DNA of 64,000 nucleotides from Bacteroidales bacterium. Lineage in GTDB: Bacteria > Bacteroidota > Bacteroidia > Bacteroidales > UBA3663. Position numbers and translations under genes: made by a program. The stretch lies in assembly GCA_017449065.1 (NCBI GenBank), contig JAFSKF010000053.1:1-64000 (forward strand), read 5' to 3'. This document shows positions 35,532-44,301 of this stretch, piece after piece. The notes beneath the pieces are model-generated. The model searched no databases, was not told where the DNA came from, and saw only the letters and a program-made list of their open reading frames with translations. Numbering within the stretch: the stretch's first letter is position 1; each line of letters opens with the position of its first letter.

Positions 35532-38500
35532 TCATAAAGATAAAAACTTATTCCGATTGAAAGGTGCTGTAGCAACTATGGGCAGCTTTTTCCTTTCTAC
35601 TCTTTGAACTGGAACAGATACATTTCCTTGCTCCTTAATCAAATTGACCAATGCCGTGATATCACCGACATCTATATCGCCATCCTTATTCACATCTGCG
35701 GCTATTTCTACAAAGCCGTCCGGTGCGTTTTCCTGAATGTGACCCACAATGGCTGTAATATCACCCACATCGATGTAACCGTCTCCGTTCGCATCGCCAA
35801 GCAAGTAAAGAAGTGATGCTTCCCGTTCGGGTTCCTTCTGTTCCATATTTCCAGCAGAATCGGTTGCAACCACATAGAAGCCTTGTTCAATTCCTTCATA
35901 GATAGTTACTGTGGCAGCAACGTCAGCAGGAACATTCTCTGCCACTTTTATCCACACCGTACCTTCACCATACTTGGCATAGACATCGTAACGCCATACT
36001 CCCGACAGTTCATCGGTTGCTTCGATACTTACGATGGCCGTAGAATCGCTCGTTTGTTGCACAGCAGAGATTGTACTTGAAGGAGCGGTACGATCGATGA
36101 CATTTGTCCATATAGGAGTCATAATGACATCGTTCTGGTCGAAGACAATGGCGGCGCGGTTGTCTATCTCCGTACCTTGTTCAAGATTGTGTTTCAACGA
36201 AATGTTAAAAGACACCTCTCCGATACCGTTTCCATTAGTGTTGACAGGTAGTACACCTTCCATCGGATTGTCAGTCGGCTCCATTGTCATCGGGTCAAGT
36301 GATGTAATGTACCACTTGGCAATACCCGTTGTCTGGTCATATGTCCCCTCCACTTGTGCGATAGCATTTATTTCAGGACGCATATCTATAGTTGTTACAA
36401 AGTTCTTGTCTCCCGATAATTCAGAAGATTTCTTGCCTATTCTTACCCGTGTAGGCTCATAAGTCGAGAGGTCGAACCTTGTAGCATCGAGCGTGTCGGT
36501 CACAATAATATCATGAGCGGCAGCAGTGGCAACCTCAGGCTCGTTCTCAAACTCTATCCTGTAGTACACATCAGTCTGCCCGTCCTTCACCGCATGACAG
36601 CCAGACTCAGCAGTGTAGCCAAAGATGTCATTAGGATCCATAGAGGTAACAGGATTAGAAGTTCCTCCGCCACCACCTGGGTTCGGTGGACAATTTGGTT
36701 TAGGTTTTATAAAAGTTTTTACACAACTTAATCCTGGTATATCCAAACCGACTACAATATCACTTAACTTATCTGATATGTTTAGCAGAATCTTTCCTTT
36801 CTTTACTTTTGTTACATCACCTGCAGCTTGAAGCTTATTAGAAACTTGAGTAAATTTTCCAGAAATACAACTTAAGGTTGCTCCTATAGCTGATTTGCCT
36901 GCGGCTTTAGCAGAATTAAGTAAACGTTCTTTTAATTGCTCTTCATTAGAACCACAAGCGAATTCACCCGCTGCTTTTAATCCTGTATTTCCTATGGAAA
37001 GAGCACAATCAGCCCACGCAACTGTACCTGCAATAGGAGCAAGTTCTGGCTGAACAACAGATACAACTCCCATTACTAAAGATCCGATATCAGCTGCTGT
37101 AACCATTAAATCTGCAAAACACTCAATACCTTCTCTATAACAACACCACCAATCTTTAAAAGAACGCCTTGGCTTTGCAAAAGCAAATTGGGGATTGTTT
37201 TCTTCTTGATAGTTTAATGCCATCCATTCGTTAGGGACAGTAATATACGCTTCAACTCCATACTGACGTGTTGAGATGTTAAGGGTAAGTATTTTTGTCG
37301 AATTGGGCTTTAAATCGACTAAAAAATAATTACTAAATACGAAGATACTATCTCCATCTGGATGATCTTCATTTTCAGCTTTTATTCTCAAAAAATGATG
37401 AGAATCACCAATTGAGTCACAGATGTTTTTCAACTGGTTTATTTCGTCAGAAGACATACCATCTGTATCAATTCCGTCGAACAAAGACTCCAACTCTAAT
37501 CCGTCAAACTTAATATTTTGAATATCATCAGCATCAGTAGTTCTTATAAAAGCATATATCGGAACCGCATACGCCGTCATATTCCCCTTGTTCGTGATTT
37601 TGATGGTGTATGTTGTCGAAGTACCACGCAAGAATGTCGAAGGATAAGTGACCCAAGTTGTTAATTTAATATCCTTAGCCTCTTCCACTGTAATATTATC
37701 GTGCAATACCCGATCCTCATCTACAAAATGGAAAAGAGCATGATAATTAACAATAATTGAGTCATTCACGTAAATTGTATTCTCATGTGTTGATTGATTT
37801 TGAGAATTACCTGTAAGCGGACTATTATCTACCAACTCAATTCCAGAGAAGTCAAAGGTCACTTCTACTTTTGCATCATTACAATGGTTTATATGAATAC
37901 AGGATAAAGTATCACCCTTGTTTGTGAAAAGATCAACTCCATATAAATCACGGAAACCATTTCCTTCGAATGTAATAGTAGAACAACCTCCATTTCCTAC
38001 AACGCTGACATCTTGCCTTAAGATTGCGTGCTTGTCAATATGATTGTAATCAAGACCTATGTCTCCCCATTGCTGAGTTGCTACATCATGTAGGGCAAGA
38101 TAGAAAGTTCCGTTCTCCCACACATGGCATCCTCCCCAATTTACAACATCATATCCAGAGGCATTGTATATTTCTTCACCACTTGGTGCGAACAATTGAA
38201 TTGTTGCTGCGCGATCCAGTTTGAACTGTAAGCTGTCACCTTGTTCAGCATCGAGGCAATACCACTTGATGACATTTTCAGCAGGTTTTGCTGTCGTCGT
38301 ATGCACACCCGGCTCTAATCTTTCCGGATCCGTAACTTCCTGTTTCACTTTGTAGTCGATAAACGTCTTATTACCATCTGAGAAATAGCCTTGCGCATCC
38401 CAGAAAAGAATGTGGAAGGTGTTCTTGGCATAGATAATAGGCTTGTCATCGCTTATCTCGAAGTGGAACTGTGATGACTGTATGGGCTCTTCCTGCACAG

Positions 38501-39749
38501 GCAGCAGACTGATGAGCGTATAGGGGTTGGCAGCACCCTCTATATCCATTGTCTGCAAAGCTTGAGTGTTCCGATTCAGCCAATACTGGTACTTCGTCAC
38601 ACGGTTTTGCCCGTCAGCCAGTTTCTTTTCGATGTTTTTCACAAAGAAACGCGTCACAGGAGGTGTCTCCTGCCCCCGACTGTCTATCAGTTGATAGTTC
38701 AGCGTATGCAGGCCTGGCGTAAGATCAGATACATCGAGTGTCTGCGTACCGTTTGCCACATCGGTAACCTTCTCCGTCAAAGCATCATCATCTAACCAGT
38801 AACGGATGCTCTTGGCTGGTTCCGAGGTATTGTCGGTGCTAAACTTCATAAAGACAGCTGAAGTCGGTGCACACAGCAGACCCTTGGAGTCTGCAATTTG
38901 GTAGTGTACGGTGTGCAGACCCTCCGTCAGCATCGAAGCATCCAACAGTTGCTCACCCCCAACAATCTCAACCACTGAGGCCGTTTGTCCGTCATCGAAC
39001 CAGTAGCGCAACGACTTGGCAACCGAGTTCTCGCTATCTGTGTTCATGCGGAGGAATAGCGACGACATCGCAGATGTCATCTGTCCGTTGGTGCACAGCA
39101 CCTGATAGTGCAGAGTGTGCAAACCCTCATCCAGCGCCGAGGCATTGAGCATTTGCACTCCTTCGCTGAAATCTTTCTGCTGTATGATTGTCTCATCGTC
39201 AAACCAGTACATCAGTTTGCTGGCCTTTACGGTCTCTGTATCAAGGTTGCTGTCCATCTTCAGAAACAGGCCGGAAGTTACATAGCTGACCTGATTGTCA
39301 GTACCCATCACCTGATAGTGCACGGTGTGCAGACCGTTGAGCAAGTTCGACGCGTCAAGGGTATGTATGCCGGCAGATGCGAATGCTTTGACATTTTCAC
39401 TGTTATCATCGAACCAGTAGCGCAGGTTTTTCGTCTCTGTGCTGGCCGTCTTGTCGTCTATCTTCAGGAACACAGCAGAACGCACGTAAATCGGAGCGTC
39501 CTTGTTGTCTATAGCCTGACAGTGCAATATGTGCAAGCCCTCTGTCAAACCGGACACATCGAGCAAATAGCTGTCCGACAGATTGCTGAAGGTCTGCACA
39601 CTGCCGTCGTCATCGTCGAACCAGTAGCGCAAAGCCTTCGCCTGAGTGGCCTGTGGCAATCCGCTCAGATCCAGTTCGTCGGGCAATGTCTGCCCTCGTG
39701 CCGCTATGTGCAGAAAGAGGGCAATTATGAATAATGTGTATTTACGCAT
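35532..39749 (-). CDS. Large surface protein (1405 aa) with five YWFDD repeats and a C-terminal dockerin-like domain
   Basis: Signal peptide (MRKYTLFIIALFLHIAARGQ). Residues about 35-375 contain five tandem repeats of about 65-70 residues with consensus LRYWFDD...LD.S.L.EGLHTLHYQ..D..G......FLK. A bacterial adhesin-like beta region follows, then a predicted helical or hydrophobic stretch (about 870-1000; LMVTAADIGSLVMGVVSVV), a Pro-Gly linker (PPNPGGGGGTSNPVTSMDPND), a DUF11/DUF7619-like conserved-repeat domain (YYRIEFENEPEVATAAAHDI), an Ig-like domain (DRTAPSSTISAV) and a dockerin-like pair (about 1310-1375; GDANGDGYIDVGDI and DVNKDGDIDVGDI). Unlike its neighbours it has no short YDLQGR tail. 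The dockerin-like loops are nearly identical to those of the 2801-aa protein. Confidence 0.82.
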   Translation of the reverse strand: MRKYTLFIIALFLHIAARGQTLPDELDLSGLPQATQAKALRYWFDDDDGSVQTFSNLSDSYLLDVSGLTEGLHILHCQAIDNKDAPIYVRSAVFLKIDDKTASTETKNLRYWFDDNSENVKAFASAGIHTLDASNLLNGLHTVHYQVMGTDNQVSYVTSGLFLKMDSNLDTETVKASKLMYWFDDETIIQQKDFSEGVQMLNASALDEGLHTLHYQVLCTNGQMTSAMSSLFLRMNTDSENSVAKSLRYWFDDGQTASVVEIVGGEQLLDASMLTEGLHTVHYQIADSKGLLCAPTSAVFMKFSTDNTSEPAKSIRYWLDDDALTEKVTDVANGTQTLDVSDLTPGLHTLNYQLIDSRGQETPPVTRFFVKNIEKKLADGQNRVTKYQYWLNRNTQALQTMDIEGAANPYTLISLLPVQEEPIQSSQFHFEISDDKPIIYAKNTFHILFWDAQGYFSDGNKTFIDYKVKQEVTDPERLEPGVHTTTAKPAENVIKWYCLDAEQGDSLQFKLDRAATIQLFAPSGEEIYNASGYDVVNWGGCHVWENGTFYLALHDVATQQWGDIGLDYNHIDKHAILRQDVSVVGNGGCSTITFEGNGFRDLYGVDLFTNKGDTLSCIHINHCNDAKVEVTFDFSGIELVDNSPLTGNSQNQSTHENTIYVNDSIIVNYHALFHFVDEDRVLHDNITVEEAKDIKLTTWVTYPSTFLRGTSTTYTIKITNKGNMTAYAVPIYAFIRTTDADDIQNIKFDGLELESLFDGIDTDGMSSDEINQLKNICDSIGDSHHFLRIKAENEDHPDGDSIFVFSNYFLVDLKPNSTKILTLNISTRQYGVEAYITVPNEWMALNYQEENNPQFAFAKPRRSFKDWWCCYREGIECFADLMVTAADIGSLVMGVVSVVQPELAPIAGTVAWADCALSIGNTGLKAAGEFACGSNEEQLKERLLNSAKAAGKSAIGATLSCISGKFTQVSNKLQAAGDVTKVKKGKILLNISDKLSDIVVGLDIPGLSCVKTFIKPKPNCPPNPGGGGGTSNPVTSMDPNDIFGYTAESGCHAVKDGQTDVYYRIEFENEPEVATAAAHDIIVTDTLDATRFDLSTYEPTRVRIGKKSSELSGDKNFVTTIDMRPEINAIAQVEGTYDQTTGIAKWYITSLDPMTMEPTDNPMEGVLPVNTNGNGIGEVSFNISLKHNLEQGTEIDNRAAIVFDQNDVIMTPIWTNVIDRTAPSSTISAVQQTSDSTAIVSIEATDELSGVWRYDVYAKYGEGTVWIKVAENVPADVAATVTIYEGIEQGFYVVATDSAGNMEQKEPEREASLLYLLGDANGDGYIDVGDITAIVGHIQENAPDGFVEIAADVNKDGDIDVGDITALVNLIKEQGNVSVPVQRVERKKLPIVATAPFNRNKFLSL

Positions 39750-39761
39750 AATCTATGAACT

Positions 39762-40778
39762 TTATTCAGCTGCGCTCACTTCAATCTCCACACTCAGCTT
39801 TCCGTCTGCCGTAGTCTTGTTGGCCACGTTCATCTTCGTAATCTGCGGATAAGAAGGCTTGGAACTGTATGGCAATACGCCGCCATATATACCCACCTCT
39901 GTGCCGTCGTTGCCAAGATAGGTAGTCTTGGCTTCGTCACTCAGTTCAAATGTCTGATCATCTGAGTAAGTTCCCGTAAAATTCTTGAATACCTTATCAA
40001 ATTCTTTATAGCCAACGCTTTTATTATTTACGTTGGCAGTCTGTGCTCCAAAAAGGTTTATGTACCCAATGGTCAAACAGTTGGTGGCTACCGTACTGGA
40101 AGGAAGTTGACCACCTAAATTTGTTTGGGTATTATATGTTTGATAGACAATGCAATTCAGAAGTTGGCTATTTTTAACGTCCTGAGGAGAATATCCCCTA
40201 GTTGAAGATACAATAACACAATTGACAAATGCCGCACTAGCAGTCTCAGAAAAATTCCCAAAAGAAAATACATAGCTATTGATAGACTGCACTGTGCTGG
40301 AACCATATAAATAAAAGGAAGTCGTTATCTTACAATTGACAATTAGGGCATTCTTGATAGTGGAGTTGCCACGAATTTCGAGATCACTGAACTGGCATTT
40401 CACAAAATAAGGACTGTTGAATATACCATCCATATTAACAGTATTCGTGCATCGAATACCCTCTATGCACAGACGGTTGGGATCATCGGTGGGAATATTG
40501 ATTATATAGTTTCCGCTGATATAGGTGGGGGCGGCATCGTCAATGCCCGTACCGCGCAGTGTTACAGCCTTGGTGATGTCCACAGCCTGAAATTGTCCGC
40601 CAGAAAGGTTAATAACATCACCGCTGACGGCAGCGTTCAAGGCATCGCGCAGGGCATTGGTGCCGTAGTACATCGAGATATCCTCGCCATGACTCAGCGT
40701 GGCGACCAATGAGTTCTGTGCAAAACATACAGTAGTTGTCAGAATAGCTACAACAAGAGATAAGAATAGTTTTTTCAT
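39762..40778 (-). CDS. Secreted beta-helix-like protein
   Basis: 338 residues with a signal peptide (MKKLFLSLVVAILTTTVCFAQ). The body has the spaced short strands of a parallel beta-helix: ALRDALNAAVSGDVINLSGG, then repeated N/C-rich turns (FVKCQFSDLEI, ALIVNCKITTS, FVNCVIVSS, LLNCIVYQ). This fold is shared by pectate lyases and many adhesins; no lyase active-site motif is visible. The stop lies 12 nt upstream of the start of the 1405-aa protein gene. Second gene of the minus-strand operon. Confidence 0.75.
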   Translation of the reverse strand: MKKLFLSLVVAILTTTVCFAQNSLVATLSHGEDISMYYGTNALRDALNAAVSGDVINLSGGQFQAVDITKAVTLRGTGIDDAAPTYISGNYIINIPTDDPNRLCIEGIRCTNTVNMDGIFNSPYFVKCQFSDLEIRGNSTIKNALIVNCKITTSFYLYGSSTVQSINSYVFSFGNFSETASAAFVNCVIVSSTRGYSPQDVKNSQLLNCIVYQTYNTQTNLGGQLPSSTVATNCLTIGYINLFGAQTANVNNKSVGYKEFDKVFKNFTGTYSDDQTFELSDEAKTTYLGNDGTEVGIYGGVLPYSSKPSYPQITKMNVANKTTADGKLSVEIEVSAAE

Positions 40779-40839
40779 AGTTTTAACTTGTTAAAGATTT
40801 GATAATAAGATTTTTTATTCAGAATTATAAACTTAGGGG

Positions 40840-41991
40840 TTATTTTTCCACTTTGATTTTTCCATCGACAATGTAAGGGTTGCGGTTATATACTTCTTTC
40901 AGTTTGCGTCCCTGCAAATCGTAAATAGGCTGAGAAGATTGGCCTGCTTCCAAAATCTGAAGGTCAGTAATGTTGTCCTCACCCATCACGATACGGAAAC
41001 TTCCGATATTGGCAGCAGACGGAGCCTCAAACCAGCAGTGGAATGTTCCCACTTCAAAACTCTGATTGGCGAACCAGAATTTATCTTCTGCAATATAGTA
41101 GATATGGTCGGTATCTTGGGGATTGAAAACTTTGTTGTAGTAGCACCCGTAACTGTTCCAGCCGTTCACAGCAGTGGAAGCAGATACTATAATCTCGGAC
41201 GATTCTCCCTCCGACACCATGGGGAAAGCAACAGTCTCTGCTTTGTTCAGTCTTAAAAAAAGGCCAGGCGTATTAGCTGCAAGGTTATCAATGGCTTCTA
41301 CCGTAAGAACGCCAGCCGTCAGGTCTGCACCGGCGAGAGCATAAAGCTGAACAGCGTCTGTACTCCGGGTATCGTAGGGCAGAACTACTGTACCCCAATC
41401 GGACGAAACATCCCGCTTGTATTGACCGACAATAACATAAGCCGTCACATCGCCCACATGATCGACTTTCGCGTCGGTATCCGAAAGCCGCACATCCACC
41501 AATTGCACCTCATAGGGGCCTTCTGCCAATCCTGCGTCTGCCACCAGTGTCAAAGTGACGACCTCTCCACTGTTATTCTTGAACACGGCATTGGCTGTCG
41601 AACTGCAGATAACCTGAATGTTGCCATTAGTGAGTTTCGTCACTTCGAAGATATTATGTTTGCGGACGGTTGTTCTACGGGTACTCAGTTCCACATAATA
41701 ATAATCGTCCTCATCCAGAGGAATCGTGATGCCCTCCGGCAACTTGATTTCAAACTGCAAGCCGCAAATGTCGCTTACATTGTTCATCATGATGCTGGCT
41801 GTTGCCTCACCGCCTGGCTGAAGGTACACCGGAGGCATGAAAAGATGATTGTTGAGTGATTCCAAATCAACGGGAGAAACGGCAGAGAAGTTTTGCAGTC
41901 TTTCGCTACGGGCAACAGTGTCCGTCACGGTGTTGCCAAAAAGTGAGGAAAGGGATAACGCCAGTCCCAATGTCAGTACCTTTCGCTTCAT
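40840..41991 (-). CDS. Secreted cohesin-like module protein, paralogue of the C-terminus of the 2801-aa adhesin
   Basis: 383 residues with a signal peptide (MKRKVLTLGLALSLSSLFG). Nearly the whole mature part aligns by eye with the last 350 or so residues of the 2801-aa protein: ASIMMNN, FEIKLPEGITIP, FEV.KLTNGN, VICSST.NA.F.NN.GEV, then a second beta domain (DWGT..LPY.T.STD.VQLY) and the short tail (PIYDLQGRKLKE). The first half has the cohesin-like pattern. Unlike the adhesin it carries no dockerin, so it could be the receptor half of a cohesin-dockerin pair. First gene of the minus-strand operon, behind a 420-nt leader. Confidence 0.8.
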   Translation of the reverse strand: MKRKVLTLGLALSLSSLFGNTVTDTVARSERLQNFSAVSPVDLESLNNHLFMPPVYLQPGGEATASIMMNNVSDICGLQFEIKLPEGITIPLDEDDYYYVELSTRRTTVRKHNIFEVTKLTNGNIQVICSSTANAVFKNNSGEVVTLTLVADAGLAEGPYEVQLVDVRLSDTDAKVDHVGDVTAYVIVGQYKRDVSSDWGTVVLPYDTRSTDAVQLYALAGADLTAGVLTVEAIDNLAANTPGLFLRLNKAETVAFPMVSEGESSEIIVSASTAVNGWNSYGCYYNKVFNPQDTDHIYYIAEDKFWFANQSFEVGTFHCWFEAPSAANIGSFRIVMGEDNITDLQILEAGQSSQPIYDLQGRKLKEVYNRNPYIVDGKIKVEK

Positions 41992-42412
41992 AAAAATATA
42001 TATCCAAATTCCCTATAGCCAACCCCGGATTCGGTTTATACATTTAAAAAGAAAAGACGCGGGCGGCTGACTCTTGTCCGCTCCCGCATCTTGAGGCCTA
42101 CCACAGCCCATACACCTGAGAACAGACATATACAGTGCCCACGTCACATATTCATATAAACCCAAGTCATTATCCCCTGCCCAACATAGGCAGGGAACAA
42201 TGAACATTGAGGATATTGAACATATCCGTGAACGCCACATTTGTCTCTGCTCTTGGTGTATTTTGAAAGTGGTAGTTTCAAGATGCCAAGACCAAAACGT
42301 TAGTAACGTCTTTCCATAAAATCTTCTAATAACGCGGCAGACTAAGCGCCTGTGACGCTACCGAAGGCGAAACCTATACCTTTGCGGATACTCCAATACA
42401 GGAATCACGCCG
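41992..42412 (-). promoter_or_regulatory. Long leader with hairpins and an attenuator-like terminator
   Basis: No convincing reading frame. Elements read on the minus strand: a stem CTTGG...CCAAG (42252-42290) enclosing TTGAAA-7 nt-TTTCAA; a hairpin cctgcc / ggcagg; and an intrinsic terminator (42056-42090 plus T-run to 42046), 55 nt before the first ATG. The terminator block matches the leader at 60-180. I infer regulation by attenuation or antitermination. Confidence 0.5.
42046..42090 (-). terminator. Attenuator-like terminator in leader
   Basis: Minus strand stem gatgcgg-ga-gcgg / ccgcccgcgtc (11 bp with a 2-nt bulge), followed by ttttcttttt. It is strong, and lies upstream of, not after, a gene. 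Confidence 0.7.
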
Positions 42413-42444
42413 CAAAAATACAGATTTATTTTGTTCTAACCAAA
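42413..42444 (-). promoter_or_regulatory. Promoter of the minus-strand surface-protein operon
   Basis: Minus strand TTTG, 20 nt, TATTTTTG, followed by CGGC. The rest of the gap (42445-42693) shows no feature. Confidence 0.7.
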
Positions 42445-42693
42445 TTTCGATGATAAAAAAAGGAGAAAATAAACGAATTTGAGCAAAACAGATATAATAC
42501 AACCGATTACATAACATAATGATAGTGAACCAATCTGTTTAACCAAAGCAAGAATAAAGTCATAAGACTGTCAATCAAAATCAGTACACGTCACAATGCT
42601 ATGGGATCAACCTTGGTATGGCTTGCTATTTCTCCGGGCCGCACTGAATTACTGTCAACGTCCTGATACATTTGCTTAGGAAGCCACAAATCA

Positions 42694-43971
42694 TCAACTC
42701 AATAACCAGTCAATGATATTGAAGTATCGGATTTCTTCTCCGTTGACGGTCTCCTGGCGTGTCTCTGTAAAGGCAATTAAACTCAAGTCGTGGCAGTTAA
42801 GTTTCTTTGCAGCATACGTTAGTGCGTCCGTTTCTCGTTTGAATGTTTTTGGCGAGTCTATTTCGTAGGCTACTTGGATCAATTCCATGACTCGTCCCTG
42901 TTCACAGATGACAAAATTCACCTCCTTGCTTCGAGCCGTAGGCTTATAGTAATAGACATCTTGAAATAAAGGGGCTGCACGACGCAACAATTCAATGTAG
43001 ATGATATTTTCGAGTTTCCATCCGAGATTATCGGGTAGCAGAGCTTCAGAACGATTGCCAATGATTCCTGTATCGACGATATAACCTTTGGTGTCTCGCT
43101 GGCGCTCTCGACTCTTGAAAGAGAACTTGTGAATCTGAAGAATCAAAAACGCTTGAACAAGGTAACCGACATACTTTTTGGTAGTAACCGCACTCCCAAG
43201 GCCAAACTGTTCTGTCAGTTTGTCGTAGTTGATTTCCTGACAAGCGTTGTTAATGAGGTGATCAGCAATGAGCCGTAAGGTTTCAATGTTACGCAGATGA
43301 TAACGATGCCGGATATCTTTGGTGATAACGGTTTCCACCAATCCTTGGATATATGCCCTTTTATTGCGTATATGCATCAGCTCTGGGAATCCTCCATTGG
43401 TAATATATTCTCTAAATGCGGCTTTTACGGACGCTTGTGCCTTGGTTGTCAGAGCATGAGTGTCTAATTGAAGATAGTTGCAATACTCTGCGAAGGAGAA
43501 TGGGTAGAGGCGGATTTCATTGTAGCGACCTGTCAGGTGGGTGGATAGTTCGCTGCTGAGCAGTTTGGCATTGGAGCCGGTTACAAAAACGTGAAAGCCG
43601 GTGCGTAGCAGCCGGTTGACAAACAGATGCCATCCTTCAACATTCTGTATCTCGTCCAGCATAATATATTTTACGTCTTGTCCATATAACTGATAGATAC
43701 AGCTAAGCAATGTATTCAAATCACTGGCTTTGAAGTCAAGCAGACGGTCGTCGTCAAGGTTAGCATAGGCATAGTTGATATGATTCTTTTGCAAGACTTT
43801 ATGGCAAATGGTGGACTTGCCGGAACGACGTACTCCGATAACAACTTGTGCAAGCGTACTATCGAACTCAAAGAGGTTCTCTTCTTTGCGATCGCACCAG
43901 TTTTTTGTTTTCATTCCGGACAACTCTTCTTTTTGCTCTGCCAGGACTTCAAGGATGATCTTTTCGTTCAT
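42694..43971 (-). CDS. AAA ATPase with DUF4143-like C-terminus (AAA_14 type)
   Basis: 425 residues. The ATPase part has Walker A (GVRRSGKSTICHK), Walker B (VKYIMLDEIQNVEGW) and the sensor-like FVTGSNAKLLSSELS...LTGRY typical of AAA_14. The C-terminal DUF4143 domain (about 220-400) ends with a PD-(D/E)XK-like pattern (KEVNFVICEQGRVMELIQVAYEI) in which the usual Lys is replaced by Gln, so nuclease activity is doubtful. This family is abundant and variable between Bacteroidota strains; its function is not known. An array of three 13-bp repeats lies upstream of its promoter. Confidence 0.88.
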   Translation of the reverse strand: MNEKIILEVLAEQKEELSGMKTKNWCDRKEENLFEFDSTLAQVVIGVRRSGKSTICHKVLQKNHINYAYANLDDDRLLDFKASDLNTLLSCIYQLYGQDVKYIMLDEIQNVEGWHLFVNRLLRTGFHVFVTGSNAKLLSSELSTHLTGRYNEIRLYPFSFAEYCNYLQLDTHALTTKAQASVKAAFREYITNGGFPELMHIRNKRAYIQGLVETVITKDIRHRYHLRNIETLRLIADHLINNACQEINYDKLTEQFGLGSAVTTKKYVGYLVQAFLILQIHKFSFKSRERQRDTKGYIVDTGIIGNRSEALLPDNLGWKLENIIYIELLRRAAPLFQDVYYYKPTARSKEVNFVICEQGRVMELIQVAYEIDSPKTFKRETDALTYAAKKLNCHDLSLIAFTETRQETVNGEEIRYFNIIDWLLS

Positions 43972-43999
43972 AATGGTTCAAGTGTTAGTTCTGTGGGTG

Positions 44000-44007
44000 C
44001 AAAGATA
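44000..44007 (-). promoter_or_regulatory. -7 element of the AAA_14 ATPase gene
   Basis: TATCTTTG on the minus strand, 29 nt from the start codon. No consensus -33; the iteron array starts about where an activator or repressor would bind. Confidence 0.5.
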
Positions 44008-44036
44008 GGAAATATTCGGAAATGAAGAACAGAAAA

Positions 44037-44113
44037 TGTAGTAAAATGCGGATTTTTGGCTTTTAAAATGTAGTAAAATGCAGTTTTTTGCCCTGAAAAG
44101 TGTAGTAAAATGC
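44037..44113. repeat. R2: three-unit iteron array with exact 32-bp period
   Basis: tgtagtaaaatgc occurs at 44037-44049, 44069-44081 and 44101-44113. The 19-nt spacers are alike but not identical (nnTTTTTTGnC...AAAA). It sits 30 nt upstream of the -7 element of the ATPase gene; a related inverted array is R1 (34593-34636). Confidence 0.9.
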
Positions 44114-44191
44114 ACTTTTCTGCCATCTATTCCATGAACCTGCAGTTATCGAAAATGCTCTTACCTATGGAGGAAGGCAAGCAAACTACAG

Positions 44192-44259
44192 TAGCCTGCT
44201 CCTACCCTGCTCCTAAGCATACTCATGAGTAAGGCTGAAAGCAGGCAGTAAGCAGGCTA
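44192..44259. repeat. Nested palindromic segment
   Basis: Perfect 9-bp inverted repeat (tagcctgct at 44192-44200, complement at 44251-44259) enclosing further ctgct/agcag copies. It lies downstream of the secreted-protein gene at 44302 and may end that transcript or be a dispersed repeat. Confidence 0.5.
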
Positions 44260-44301
44260 AAGGCTGTCTGAAGCGAAAGAAGAAACTTAAATGGTCAGCA
44301 A

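Noticed and set aside
42376..42383. Plus-strand TACCTTTG inside the minus operon leader
   Set aside because: No -33 match and no gene or structure downstream on that strand.
44037..44113. CRISPR array
   Set aside because: Only three 13-bp repeats, spacers resemble each other, no cas genes; regulatory iterons fit better.
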